Positions 20,061 to 30,689 of a DNA stretch of 64,000 nucleotides are shown here, one piece after another (the first letter of the stretch is position 1; the number at the start of each line of letters is the position of its first letter). The stretch covers positions 744,001 to 808,000 of the forward strand of contig JALIZF010001914.1 in the NCBI GenBank assembly GCA_029948255.1. Direction: 5' to 3'. The notes under the pieces are model-generated. The model made no database searches, was not told the DNA's origin, and saw nothing but the letters and a program-made list of their open reading frames with translations. The DNA is from Telmatactis stephensoni. Its lineage: Eukaryota > Cnidaria > Anthozoa > Actiniaria > Isophelliidae. The position numbers were made by a program, and so were the translations under genes.

Positions 20061-22245
20061 ATTTCATGATTTTTTTTAATCGCCAAATTAAAGACGAGCG
20101 AAAATAAGTAGGAACAAGGTAGCCAAATTGGGCGAATTAATTTGCAGTAATACCGCGCAGGTTTTATTCTACTTTTCATGTACCGTACGTTCTTTTTCCT
20201 TTTTTGACTGAGTTTTGTAGTCACTCATCGAGGAACTTCTCAGGTTGATTTGTTTCGCCTTGAAGTTGGCTTTCCATGCCCTCTGCTAAAAATGATGATC
20301 GATCGTCATATCGCCAACCAACGTGGCGTGGTCAAAAGGTGAAAAACTCTGTTCGAATTTCTTGGGTTCTAGTCATTGAAACTATATTTGATATGTAAGC
20401 ATGAGCAAGTTTGTCTCAAGGTCTTAGGCCCGTACATGTAGAAAGTAGCACGAAGCGATTAGTTCAAGCCTCAGCAGCTAGGTGCAACTTGAGTGAAAAC
20501 ACACCTTTTTTGGACGCTTTTAATTATCGCCGAGAGTTGTGATCGCTTCAGGAGAAAGTTCAAATTGGTAAGAAAAAATTGCCGAAAAAACCGTCGTCGA
20601 AACAAGTTGATTTGAAAGATTGGAGATCGTTAGTGTGCTGCCTTCCCACTTCGTGGCTCCAAGGTAGAAGAACAAGATAAGAAAAAATCGCTAAATTTAC
20701 AAAATTTATGACATAATATCACTTCTGTTGTTGAGATACGTTTATTTATATAACCTTTTTTCTCCCTTAGTTGAGGTAATTTTGAATTTTATTCTGAACC
20801 CAAAAATCAAGTCAAACAAGTCTACTTTTGAGCTTTGGTTGCCTGTGGTCTTAGCACCAAGGAGACGACCTTGAGCACCAGTCGCACGACTCCAGGGACC
20901 CGTTTCTAAGGAAGGCCACTGACAATCTTGTTAAAGTATCCAGCTCTTTCTCAAATGACGCGCTATTTCCAGGTTCCAATTGTTATGTTTGTGCTTTAGT
21001 TTCCGGAAAAGCTCACGGAGACTTGCGCGCCCCTGTAATCTTTCCTGTAAATAATTTGCACACGCACTATGTTAACATTCAATGTTGCAACGCTCTTGTA
21101 CGCTGGAGCATCCAAAAAAACTCACTTCTATTTAGAAATCCTGCATCTGCTTTTGTCATAGCATTTGTAAGACAATTATTATTATCAACATTGTATTTTG
21201 ATTCTTTATTTAAATCAGTACACATAATTGTAACAAATTTTGAAATGCATTTCCTTTTATCACTGATCAAATACCACTACAAAGAATGTTTTTTCTCCAG
21301 CACAACCCATAATAAATATTTTAATTGCAGAGCCAAGCTGCAACAATTGTCTTGGTTTTGGTAGTATAGTCATCTGAATCTCGGATCACGTGACCTTGGT
21401 AGCCATGGTAACCATCTATTTCCTGATTGGTCAACCATTGCTGGTGCTCAACCAATCAGAAACAGACATAAATGCCTTTAAGATGAACGGCTGATGAAAT
21501 TCTTTCATTTCTGGACGATGAGAATGTAGTGAGTTTTAACTGAATCTACCCTTGGGATTATCAACGTGAGAAAGTTCTTCCAAACCAAATGTATTTTCTA
21601 TTGTTCGTTGATGGTTTCACCTTGTATTTACGGTATATGCAGTATACAGTCTAGACATTTACTATTCACAATGGTAGACAAAGCACTTTTAGCCACTTTA
21701 TGTCTTGAAAATTAATAATACTATAATTTAATATTGTTCATGTGTGCTGTTACTTGAATATACATCTTATTATACTTTATATATTGTACCAAGCAGCACG
21801 GCCAAATTATTCCAGAAAAGTACTTTATATTGCAGTTATATGGGCACCATTAATGGCATGCAAACTTGTACATCAGTCTGCCATTGAAGATGGATGATCT
21901 GAAAATACATAAATGGTGTTTTCCACTGAATTCTAACAAATCACAGCTACCTAGACTTTGATTTCATAGTCTGCAATTTGTAAATGCCTTGACAGGAACT
22001 GCAGGGTGAAATGCATATTTTTAGTCCGATCAACCAATAGATATTTTGTTAGACTATGAAATTTGAAATTTATAAATAATACAGCACTGACATGGCACAA
22101 CAGCACCCATACAAAATCTATATAACATTTGAGATATAACGAGCGCGCTGATTGGCTGGCGACCGTGTATATATATATCAGAGGACAGAGACATGGCTTA
22201 CACAAAAACGTCGAAATATTTTTACTTTTAAAAGCAAAACGATTG
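20061..22245. other. gene-free region upstream of the palindrome
   Basis: No supported coding sequence. A CACGTGAC motif with inverted CCAAT/ATTGG words at about 21386-21475 is promoter-like, but no gene follows that I can recognise. Native 3' sequence of the rabphilin gene (minus strand) may lie at the right end of this stretch, displaced by the inserted element. Confidence 0.4.
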
Positions 22246-22398
22246 CATATGTCTCTGTACTGTGATACAAACACTCTGAAAGATGTAGATCACTCAAAAA
22301 GTGGGAGAAAACACCTTGCTACCCATCGTGTTCCTAAGCTTGCTTTTCTCTTGCTCTACAACTTCCATTGTGTTTATATCACAGTACAGAGACATGCG
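22246..22398. repeat. foldback repeat next to the palindrome insertion
   Basis: ATATGTCTCTGTACTGTGAT (about 22246-22265) is matched by the inverse ATCACAGTACAGAGACAT (about 22378-22395), arms of 25-30 bp around a spacer of about 100 bp. It is probably an old MITE. Confidence 0.55.
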
Positions 22399-22454
22399 CG
22401 CGCGTTTTATATTCCTTAAATATACTGCTAGCCATGATCTGTACTGATGTCTTT

Positions 22455-22459
22455 TTTCT
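22455..22459. repeat. left target-site duplication of the palindromic element
   Basis: TTTCT immediately precedes the first palindromic base (22460) and is repeated at 48055-48059. The context is T-rich, so the match is suggestive rather than conclusive. Confidence 0.55.
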
Positions 22460-22467
22460 AGTAGTAT

Positions 22468-22872
22468 ATGTACCACTTCAGACCATGCATTCCATACAGA
22501 TGGAGAGATAAGACAGAGACTCAGGCACAGTACCGTCTCATAAGGGATGGAAATGGGCCCCACCCACCTAGTTCATGCGGACTCTCACAGGAGCAAGAGC
22601 TCCTGCTATCGATGTTAGTCAAACGCACTATGTGTGTCGTTGAGAGTCGGGAAACGACTGGCGAAGGTTATTTTTGTCAGGAGAAGGAATGTCACAGGAA
22701 ACTCGCTGAAAAAGCAGGATGGGAAAAGTTGCCAGCTGGGCAATGTTGTTATTGTAAAGGAGAATTTTGGCAGTGTTTGTGTTATTATAGAATGTGGAAC
22801 GAAGACACGCATCCCGCGCGTTGGCTCGAAAGTCAAACAACGTCAGACGTGAAAAGTAAAAAAGGCACGTGA
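22468..22872 (+). CDS. unknown 134-aa Cys-rich ORF at the extreme terminus (left copy)
   Basis: ATG lies 8 bp from the element end and the frame is open to 22872. The product has Cys pairs (FCQEKEC, then QCCYCKGEFWQCLC), as in a small zinc-binding protein. The same frame is intact in the right arm. A 150-aa ORF on the opposite strand (22628-23080) overlaps it, and I cannot say which is real. Alternatively this is an exon whose continuation is unresolved. No homologue recognised. Confidence 0.35.
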   Translation: MYHFRPCIPYRWRDKTETQAQYRLIRDGNGPHPPSSCGLSQEQELLLSMLVKRTMCVVESRETTGEGYFCQEKECHRKLAEKAGWEKLPAGQCCYCKGEFWQCLCYYRMWNEDTHPARWLESQTTSDVKSKKGT

Positions 22873-23080
22873 AAGACAGGAGCGGTTGAAAAGCGATGGC
22901 TTTCTTTGTGACGGTGATCTGGTGTTGGAGTATATGATCATAAGATCGAAAGGACTGATCAAGGGGAGGAGAGAGGAGACCCTGGCCATGGAAGACTTTT
23001 GCAGGATTTTCAAAGTCTAGTATCTGTTTATCAAGGCACTTGGAACTAGCCTCTTCCAAATTTGGTTTAAACACGAACAT
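22628..23080 (-). CDS. unknown 150-aa ORF (left copy)
   Basis: An open ATG-started frame on the strand of the spliced gene, beginning about 105 bp after that gene's stop codon. The first half is hydrophilic (FKPNLEEASSKCLDKQ, FHGQGLLSPPLDQSF). The second half is Leu/Phe-rich and antisense to the terminal Cys-rich ORF. It could be a separate small gene or a shadow. No family recognised. Confidence 0.35.
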   Translation of the reverse strand: MFVFKPNLEEASSKCLDKQILDFENPAKVFHGQGLLSPPLDQSFRSYDHILQHQITVTKKAIAFQPLLSFTCLFYFSRLTLFDFRANARDACLRSTFYNNTNTAKILLYNNNIAQLATFPILLFQRVSCDIPSPDKNNLRQSFPDSQRHT

Positions 23081-23184
23081 TTTGTATAGTTCTCTTAAAG
23101 AAGCAATGCTGTTTTACAAATATATCAAAATAGGATAATTTGCTAGCTTTTGCAGCAGCGCTCGTGTCTCTGTTAATCGGTTCG

Positions 23185-24135
23185 TTATTGTAGAAAATAT
23201 CTATGGGTTTTGAATTGAGGATAATCGAGAGTAGATAGGAAACGTTCTAAATTGTCATCACGGCTCACAGTATTTGGAGTACACACAACGTAAGCTAGAC
23301 TAAAGTTTGGGTGTTTTCTAAGGAATGTGAAAATGCAGTTGTGAAAAATACGGCCTAGAGGGAGTGGCGATTTGGTAATTATAAAGTCGCCTCTACAGTA
23401 GAAATAGTAATTACCAGTTACATTGGTAAGGTTGAGTGTATGAAAAATAATTGGTTCGCAGTGTGGAATAAAACTGAAGGTCAACATTTTCCGTTTTTGG
23501 TGACATTTCAAACAGAATAAGGTCTGATAACTGATTTCATCGCGAAAATTATCGTTTCTGTATTGACAGGCCGGCTTTAAGCAAAGCAGGTGAAATCTAG
23601 AGAAGAAACGAATTTCTTAAAAAAAGGAAATCGCTCGAGAGTCAGTCTTCTAAGATGAATTTACACAAACTACAGTTTCTCGATATGTGACGGTTGAGAC
23701 AATTAATTGATTTATCTACACACTTTGCATAAGGTCATCTTTTTTGTCGTCTACTGATAAGACCTTACCATCGCACTCACTGGTAGGGATCAGATTGAAA
23801 GACATTCATTTGAATGTCGTTGTACCACTGAATCAAAAATCTAGCAGTTTTGTCGGCTGATTTATGTGTATAGTTTTGTAGCCAATGCTTTCTAAAAAAA
23901 CATGGTTTAGCTACTTAGAAACTACTTCCCTCAAAATAAGAATATATGATAGAATAAGCACATTCTTCAGAAGCAAATGGGGTTAAACTGCATATAAAGT
24001 AAACAGACGACTTAGAAACTGGCTAGGTGTGTTTGAGTAAAGAAACAAATAAGACTTACGCAGGCCTATAGCTAGGGCTAGTAGCAGAGGCGGCTTCACA
24101 GACGTCTTCTTTGTCAGATTCTGGCCATGGATCGC
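23185..24135 (-). CDS. spliced Cys-containing gene of unknown function, three exons (left copy)
   Basis: Exons 24060-24135, 23781-23891 and 23185-23596 (minus strand) join in one frame. Borders have strong consensus (CTCGCAG and TCTCTAG acceptors, GTAAGT and GTGAGT donors) and the split codons close correctly (GC/A and CA/A). The last exon ends in TAA. About 197 codons are visible: an acidic start (DPWPESDKEDVCE), an AKHWLQNYTHKSADKTARF helix-like stretch, then Cys/His residues (FHLLCLKPAC, LFCLKCHQKRK, IPHCEP) suggesting metal binding. The 5' exon is not resolved and must end in phase 1. Introns are unexpected in a viral-type element, so this may be a captured host gene or an exapted one. 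I do not recognise the family. Confidence 0.65.
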
Positions 24136-24394
24136 CTGCGAGAAAAAACATATACATATATCAGAAAAAATATTTTTTGCTTTTTATTATTATTTTTTGA
24201 AGGCCGGAGTCAATGGCCGAAACGTCTACAATTAAAAGAAAAATCAGAGACAAAAATCTTTATAAACTTTGAATTTTATGGATCCTGATTGCAATTTCAA
24301 AATCTTTACTATTATTTTTTTATTTATTCATTTATTTTGACGCAAGACTTACTTATTTTCTTGTTCACCCAGAGAATCTGAGGATGCAGAAAAT

Positions 24395-24697
24395 ATGCTA
24401 GAAATGAAGGCAAAAGAAACAAGAATATCTTTAAAAGCGAGGGTGGGTCCAAGGCACAGTAAAAAACTTTGTCAATACTCATTGAAAAATCGAGTCATCG
24501 ACTACCCGTTCCAAAATGACTTTGAAAAACTACGACCAAAAGCAAAAGTAAACACATTAAAAAATTTTGTCGAGTGTGTTTATGCGACAAGGAACTCAAG
24601 AAACGATCAAACGATAATATTTGATACAAAACATGTGTTGGACCAAGAGCAACTTTCCCAGCCTGAGTCTAAAAATATTATGGATCAACATCGTTGA
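24395..24697 (+). CDS. unknown basic 100-aa ORF (left copy)
   Basis: ATG-started frame rich in Lys/Arg/Asn/Gln, antisense to the region just 5' of the spliced gene. Both arms keep it open. No family features; it may be a chance ORF. Confidence 0.2.
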   Translation: MLEMKAKETRISLKARVGPRHSKKLCQYSLKNRVIDYPFQNDFEKLRPKAKVNTLKNFVECVYATRNSRNDQTIIFDTKHVLDQEQLSQPESKNIMDQHR

Positions 24698-24849
24698 CAA
24701 AAACAGAGGCATCAATGATGTTTTTTTCAAACGGACTGGTTTGGTCTTGAAATGAAAATTGAAAAGAACACCTGAAAAAAGTGACTGACTGACAATAACA
24801 ATGATACAACCATGTCAAGGTCACCGCGTGAGCGAAACAGATTCGAAGA

Positions 24850-26720
24850 AATATCAGGAGTCGAATGAGTGTCCAAAAACGATTCCAAGGTTTTCTATAC
24901 GAAAAAAACAACAACAACAAACAAACAAACAAACCTGGTGACAAAACCGGAGTGCATTACCCTGTCGAGGAATCGTGTCTTTGTGTGGGTTTTCTGTCAA
25001 GGCATGCATGTTGTCACTGAGGCCTCGCGCGTCCTTGCGTGTGACCCCTTGCGCTAATGTTTGGACATCTTTAGCAGTGATTCGCAAAGCCAATACATGG
25101 CATTTTCTTGACCACGAAATTTATTGTACCTCCTCTCAATGAAAATAAAATGTATCCTGATCCTGATTTATTACTATGTAAAGCTAATTGCATGTGACAG
25201 AGGGGATGACAATGGCCGGCTAAACCACAATAGCTTACAAACCAAAAAATTACAATACTGGAAGAAATAATAAATAAATAAGTAAATAAATAAATAAGTA
25301 GATAAATAAGTCAATAAATAAATAGATAAATAGATTTGATAAATATTAGTAATACTAAAGTGATAGTTCTAAATAGATATTAAATATTGAACTTTCAATT
25401 TTGATTTCGGAAATTGTTTACATTTGCTGCTACTACATCATCTGATGGAAGGTCGTTCCCGTTTTGCAACAGCTCTATATCAGTTTTTGCACCTAAGCGA
25501 AAATAATATGTTGGTGTTTTTTTTTTTCTAGTTTTCGTTTCTGAGGAATTCACAAAATCACTGTTTCATTTTTATGGCACTTTAGCCATTTAAGCACTGA
25601 CTTGTATGAGTCACTATGAGTCTGTTTCTTTTCCTAATAGAAGAGAGGGAGGGCCATTGTAGGTCTTGGATCATTGCTGCCACACTTGCTTCTGTGGACT
25701 AGTTGTTCTTTACAAAACGCGCAGCTCGTCTCTGGACCATTTCCAGTTGATTTATACATTTCTGTGTGTATGGGTAGTAATTCCATCGTCGGTCATTTAT
25801 GAATGAGTTTCGAATTGGCTTCAGTTTGCAGTCCAAGATAAGCATCATCCTCTGTTGTAAAGTTTTCATTGATGACTTGGAAAAAAATCTCTGCTTTTAC
25901 CCCTATTTCATTCGGGATATGGAAAATAATAATTTCGCCTGTAGGGGGTGTGTTAACTCGTGTCCATTCCTCTTCCGCCACAAACTAAGGTGGCAGATCT
26001 AGTTGTCAAGCTAGCCATCAGGAGCTGAAAAAAGAGACGTTTTTCAAAGAAAGAGTGCCCAAAAGCAATTCCAGGGATTTCTACCAGAAGAAGAAGAAGA
26101 AGAAGAAGAAGAAGAAGAAAAATGAAACCTTGTGGCAGAAACAGGAATGCATTACTCTATCGAGAAATCGTGTGTATGTGTGGGTTTTCTGTGGGGCATG
26201 GTGTCAATGATGAAATTTATTGTACTTCCTCTCAGTGAAAATAAAGTGTGTAACTGGGTTTCGAATTGGCTTCAGATTGCAGTCCAATAAGCGTTTTCCT
26301 TTGTTGTTCGGTTTTCAGTGATGACTCAAAGGACCTCATTATCCTTTTATAGAGAAGGAAAAAACTCTGCTTTTTTCCTATTTTATTTGGGATATGAAAT
26401 AGCTGGTCTGGTCAGGGTGATTTCGTTCCTTCGAAACCCAGCGTCAAAATAAATAACAATTATTTCGCCTGTGAGGAGAGTGTTGAAGAAACAAAATCTT
26501 TATACACGTAGTCCATAGGCGACATCTAACGTGCGTCGACACCCAATCATTTGTCGGGGGAGGGGTGCGTAGGGAAACAAAAACCGTTGTTCAACAAGTG
26601 CGTAGCCTATACATCGCGTGCGTCTACACCCACAGACATGCCTTATGGAACGGGTATCTGTCTTAACTCGTGTCCATTCCTTTTCGGCCACAAACCAAGA
26701 TGGCGGATCTAGTCGGCCGA
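24850..26720. repeat. internal duplicated modules in the left arm
   Basis: Three blocks occur twice. GAAATTTATTGTACCTCCTC with a nearby CGTGTnTnTGTGTGGGTTTTC is near 24975-25135 and again near 26160-26245. TTTCGAATTGGCTTCAG is near 25807 and 26259. TTAACTCGTGTCCATTCC with CGGCCACAAACCAAGATGG is near 25952 and 26654. An ancestral module was duplicated and diverged before the arms arose. Confidence 0.7.
25264..25770 (-). pseudogene. 3' relic of a non-LTR retrotransposon nested in the left arm
   Basis: Read on minus, frames give QLEMVQRRAARFV, then MIQDLQWPSLSSIRKRNRL, then LPSDDVVAANVNNFKSKLK. This is the typical end of a CR1/jockey-like RT polyprotein, interrupted by stops and frameshifts and followed by an ATTT microsatellite. 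It was present in the element before the inverted duplication, because both arms carry it. Confidence 0.75.
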
Positions 26721-27296
26721 GCCGAGTATTTTGAGGGATTTTTCAAAGAAAATTCCTTTTGGATGAGAAAACATTTATCAGGCCTCGAACTAGGGTCAGT
26801 AGAGATTTCCTTATACGGTAATAGAAGGCTCGCGGGTAAAACATCATTCTTTTAAAACCCTACTCGAGATGAATCGGTGATAAACCGACCCTCTAGTGAG
26901 AATCCGAATAAACTGTTACTTAAAACGTGGCTCTATCCATCAGCAATGTGAAAAATAGTTCATGGATAATTTGAACGACATGGAATTGCATGACTTTCTG
27001 TCCAAAAGTGTCTCTCCCAGGCGGGCACTACCAGTTACCAATGAACACATAGCCCCACAAACAAAACACTTCGAATAGAAGCAGACCTAGATTAGAAGAT
27101 TAGCTTCTCGCTTGGGCTTTCCAGATTAGGAATGGAATTTGAGAGATGAGGGGCGGCCTGATGTGGAGGGAGATTGGTGATGTGTTATATGGGGGAAAGC
27201 AAAGATGATTTATGTTGGAGACTATTTATAAAGATTTGTTGTCCTTCATTATTACTTATCGATGACCATCGAGTCATACAGAGACCGACGATAAAG

Positions 27297-27518
27297 ATGA
27301 GTGACGTGGTAAAAAGGTGGACTTTTACTAAACCTGTTCCACACGAAATACTGTCTTCAGCGAGAGGAATGTATGGAGGAATATCACTTGTGAATCAAAA
27401 CTATTTGCGTACCTTGACAGGAGTGAAAAGGTTAGAAGAGCAAGTTCGTTTGATAAAAAAGGCTCAAGAGGAAAAAGAAGTCCCACGAGGCATTTGCATG
27501 AGACTGTGTGGAACTTGA
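27297..27518 (+). CDS. unknown 74-aa ORF with upstream TATA box (left copy)
   Basis: ATG at 27297 opens MSDVVKRWTFTKPVPHE and closes after a Lys/Glu-rich helix (VKRLEEQVRLIKKAQEEKE). TATAAA lies at 27237-27242, about 55 bp upstream. It may be the first segment of a longer frameshifted gene that continues into the 224-aa ORF at 27773. Function unknown. Confidence 0.45.
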   Translation: MSDVVKRWTFTKPVPHEILSSARGMYGGISLVNQNYLRTLTGVKRLEEQVRLIKKAQEEKEVPRGICMRLCGT

Positions 27519-27772
27519 TTTTATTACAGACCATGTTTTTCTATAAGATTCAACTGTGTGTGGGTATTTTTTAAAAGAATTTGGTGAACAAGGAGTCAGT
27601 CTAATTATTTGAGAGAATCTGACTAGCAAAGAAGAAGTGTTTTTGTGTGCTAACCAAGGGCTTATGACCTTTAATTTGTCCGTAATAGAAGTAAAGAACA
27701 AATTGTCAAGCTACAAAAAGTGTGTTACCTGTTTTGTGAAACCAGTGTGCCAATATATTCCGAAAGAAGAGT

Positions 27773-28447
27773 TTGCTGGGGAAGTTGTTGGAGTCACAAG
27801 CAGCACTTTATTTTGAAGCATCTGAGCTGGAAGAGTTGTTTTCTACCCTCGATAAAGAAAGCGTGTTAATTTTGTTGATTGTAAGACAAATGGGCCTTCC
27901 TATACAAGCTTTAGACGAGAAAGGAGAAGTTCTGGCCGAGACCCACATGTCCTATATTGGTTTTGGTAAGAGAATTGAGCCTCTATTGAATGAAGAAGAA
28001 CTAACAGAATATCATGAAAATAATGATTTGGTGCTTATGGGGGAAAGAGCTCAAAAGATAGCCGACTACTTGAAGAACGATAAGTGGTTTCCTTCCAACA
28101 CGCCAATAGATCGTGTTCGCTGGATTGTTTGTGAGATGGGTTTTTCTGTGAAGTTTGAAGACAAAGAAACTTCAGAAGTAGAACACTTTGTAATCCTTCC
28201 TAGCCGATGGGAGTATGAAAAGAGTTTTCAGCCAGAGCGATTGAAAGAATACAACAGCATGTTTGATGAAGCAGCTGTGGAAGTCGATAGATTGGGTAAG
28301 TTGGGCGAAGATTTTCCAGAAGAACTTTTCACCCGACGCTTTGAGATAACACAGTGTGAAGCTCAACGGATTGTTGACAAGTTGATTGAAGATGGATTTT
28401 CAGTGGATCTTGAAATGGCTCAGAGGTGTAAGGTCACAGTACGTTAA
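27773..28447 (+). CDS. unknown 224-aa acidic ORF, longest open frame in the arm (left copy)
   Basis: No in-frame ATG is present at the beginning. The frame opens after TGA at 27737 and the first candidate start is TTG, so the true 5' part is probably lost by frameshift; an adjacent frame upstream carries KKCVTCFVKPVCQYIPKEEF. The product is alpha-helical in look and acidic, with EASELEELFSTLDKES, LNEEELTEYHENNDL and RIVDKLIEDGF, a helix-turn-helix-like C-terminal rhythm. A stem GGGATAATTTTTATCCC follows the stop (28459-28475). No family recognised. Confidence 0.5.
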   Translation: MLGKLLESQAALYFEASELEELFSTLDKESVLILLIVRQMGLPIQALDEKGEVLAETHMSYIGFGKRIEPLLNEEELTEYHENNDLVLMGERAQKIADYLKNDKWFPSNTPIDRVRWIVCEMGFSVKFEDKETSEVEHFVILPSRWEYEKSFQPERLKEYNSMFDEAAVEVDRLGKLGEDFPEELFTRRFEITQCEAQRIVDKLIEDGFSVDLEMAQRCKVTVR

Positions 28448-28997
28448 AAAAGATCCATGGGATAATTTTTATCCCACGGGACATTTTTTCCTCGGGGATA
28501 ATAGACAACTTTAAGCGAGAGATCGAGAGAGAGACAAAAAGACCATTGTTGGAGATATTCTAAATTGTATCCAAGTGACTCATATGCCAACGACTTTTCA
28601 GTGTTAATTTTAGAATTGTAAATGTGACCAGTGCGCGTGAGTGAACGTTTAATAAAATCGACACCAAAACGAGTGGCGAATTGAAGAAACGTTTATTTCA
28701 GCTAGCTCTGGAGAAAATTCAAGAAGGGTGGTTAATTGAGAAAGATGGAAAGCTGGTATTTAGTTGATTATCCTTGAGCGACACCATCGCCGTTTTTCTT
28801 CGAATCAGCTACCAAACACCTAAGTGAAAAAGAAAGAGAAAAAGTGATGATTTCAGAGAAGATGCCCAAGATGAGAGGATTTTTGGGAAGGAATATAGGG
28901 GCGATCATCAGAGAAGAATGCTGAGTTTAGGATTTCAGAATGTGTTGATTGTACTTCCTCATGTAATGTCTTTGCAAGGGGGGTACTTATTTTTGTA
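28448..28997. other. decayed coding fragments in the left arm
   Basis: Short open pieces in changing frames: LKKRLFQLALEKIQEGW to a stop at 28767, and KHLSEKEREKVMISEKMPKM to a stop near 28924. They look like C-terminal remnants of one or two lost genes. AATAAA occurs at 28650. Confidence 0.4.
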
Positions 28998-29249
28998 TTG
29001 ATATACCAAACTGTGACAAGATTTGTACTTGCAGTTAAAATTTGTCAGTTATGTACGGAGTATGTAAAGTGTGAGCAGCAGTATGACACAAGGAAAAGAA
29101 AACGAACAATAGTAGCTAAAGTGTCTGTTTGTACGTTATCGTTAATGCGTGTAGGAAAATTGAGTGAAATTGTCATGGAAAATATTGGTGCAATAGATAT
29201 TGCTTTAGCTGTGAGAAACTGCAGTCTTTGTTTTAGCTGTGTGAAGTAA
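28998..29249 (+). CDS. small Cys-rich ORF whose stop overlaps AATAAA (left copy)
   Basis: 83 codons from a TTG; no ATG at the start. It has CxxC-type clusters at both ends (ICQLCTEYVKC, NCSLCFSCVK). TAA at 29247-29249 overlaps AATAAA at 29248-29253. This compact end is shared with two other ORFs in the arm. Function unknown. Confidence 0.45.
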   Translation: MIYQTVTRFVLAVKICQLCTEYVKCEQQYDTRKRKRTIVAKVSVCTLSLMRVGKLSEIVMENIGAIDIALAVRNCSLCFSCVK

Positions 29250-29466
29250 TAAAGGAATGCAAAGATTGGTCACTTAAAGGAATAGGTTTTTTTTTTTTTT
29301 TTTTTTTGTAAAATATTGAATAGATCGAAATCAGTCCTAGTAAAATAGAATTTGTAGCTGGATTTGTTTAGTAATGTTCCTAACTGAAGTTGTAGCTTAG
29401 CTTCCGAAACAAACGCTTTTAACAATTATATAATAGTGTGGTGATTCTGAGTGGGGGAGATTCATA

Positions 29467-29601
29467 ATGAGGGAATTTGGAGAGGAAGGGATGCGTCTTC
29501 AATTACGCTTTGGAAAGGAGAGTAGAATTTATTCTTCAACTCCGAATGATGGAGATGTTGATGATAATAATGCTGTATATATTTTAGTTTTGTTTGGATG
29601 A
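29467..29601 (+). CDS. small ORF of 44 codons
   Basis: ATG-started MREFGEEGMRLQLRFGKES followed by an Asp-rich stretch and a hydrophobic end, also present in the right arm. It could be a remnant or a chance ORF. Confidence 0.25.
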   Translation: MREFGEEGMRLQLRFGKESRIYSSTPNDGDVDDNNAVYILVLFG

Positions 29602-29785
29602 TTTGACACGTTGGAGCATGTCTCGTTTTTCGTGAGGAATGATAATGATATGAATTGTTCCATGCTATTAAAAAAATCGTTTATGGGCTAAAATTTTGTT
29701 CCATGGGATAAAAAAATGAAGTGCAAGGTTGACCTTGATTTGTCTATAAAAAGTGCCTCTGAAGCAGTAAAGCGACCCTTTCAAA

Positions 29786-30418
29786 ATGTGCTTGCAATGT
29801 GCAGTATGTGATTCTACGAAGGTTTGGACGAAATGTGGCGCCGGTGAATTTCAAAAACCGGACGTTAGGCTGCAATATGATGACCCCTAAAAAGAACGTG
29901 GCTGCTTTGTAGGAAGCTTTCATGAAGATGTCGCGTTTTAAAGAATATACGCTGACTGAACATCCTTTGGATTCTGCGATGGAGCGGCCAAAATGCGAAC
30001 GCATGTGGTACATGGCCTTAAAAAAGTGTGAATCTGACGGTCCCAACCATAACAAGCGCCCCTTTTTTCCTGTGATGCCAAAAGACCCAAAAAGCAGTGT
30101 AAGAGGATTTATATCAACGAAAGCTCTGATTATGGCTTCAGTGGTACCCGACAGAACGAAAGAGGATGGTGGAAAAAGTACGGCGACTTGTCAATCCGTG
30201 AAGTGTTCCAGGAGGTGTGATTAAGAAAGCAGAAGAAACAACAAGAGAGCAAGGATGTCGATAGAGAAGAAGAGATGGTTGAAGAAGAGGAGGAAGAAGA
30301 GGAAGAAATGGTTCCTGTTAACAAATAAGAGAAAGGTGAAGGTGATCAAGAGAAAGCCAAAGCCTCTTTTGGTTTAGGCCCTCAATCCCAGATGATTGAT
30401 GAGGAGGAGGACGAATAA
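29786..30418 (+). pseudogene. broken gene: Cys-rich N-terminus, WW-containing middle, acidic tail (left copy)
   Basis: TATAAA at 29745-29750 precedes ATG 29786. The first frame has CLQCAVC and WTKCG, then meets a stop. A second frame (29922 onward) has KMSRFKEYTLTEHP and a basic middle. After another frame change comes NERGWWKKYGDLSIREVFQE, and the last frame is a Lys/Gln then Glu run (EEEMVEEEEEEEEEMV) that passes an in-frame TAA (30326-30328) before MIDEEEDE. The final TAA (30416-30418) overlaps AATAAA. At least three breaks are shared by both arms. The layout suggests a nucleic-acid or packaging-associated viral protein, but I recognise no family. Confidence 0.55.
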
Positions 30419-30689
30419 AGGGCAGACTTTTTAAGATCGAGTCATAAGAGAAATATAAAATGTGATAAATAAAGATATTTGATAAAATTGTCTTGGTGTG
30501 TTTGATGTGTTTGAACTGAGTATAACCCGTGAGATGGAGGGAATCAAACAGTTGGTTTTAGACAGCAGGGAAAAGAGGAAAAGTGGTATTATTATTTGCT
30601 CATTTCACCGAGGCAGTTCCAAGATTTGAGCTTTTGTTTCATGACAAAGACTGAACTAGCAAAAAGACGGTAGAGGCAAAAGTTTTGAG

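Noticed and set aside
21386..21475. Promoter-like cluster (CACGTGAC, inverted CCAAT boxes)
   Set aside because: No recognisable gene follows on either strand, so I only mention it.
24160..24260. Penelope-like element 3' end (GGCCGGAGTCAATGGCCGAA)
   Set aside because: Only a short phrase resembles PLE or LINE 3' ends; no GIY-YIG or RT coding sequence lies nearby.
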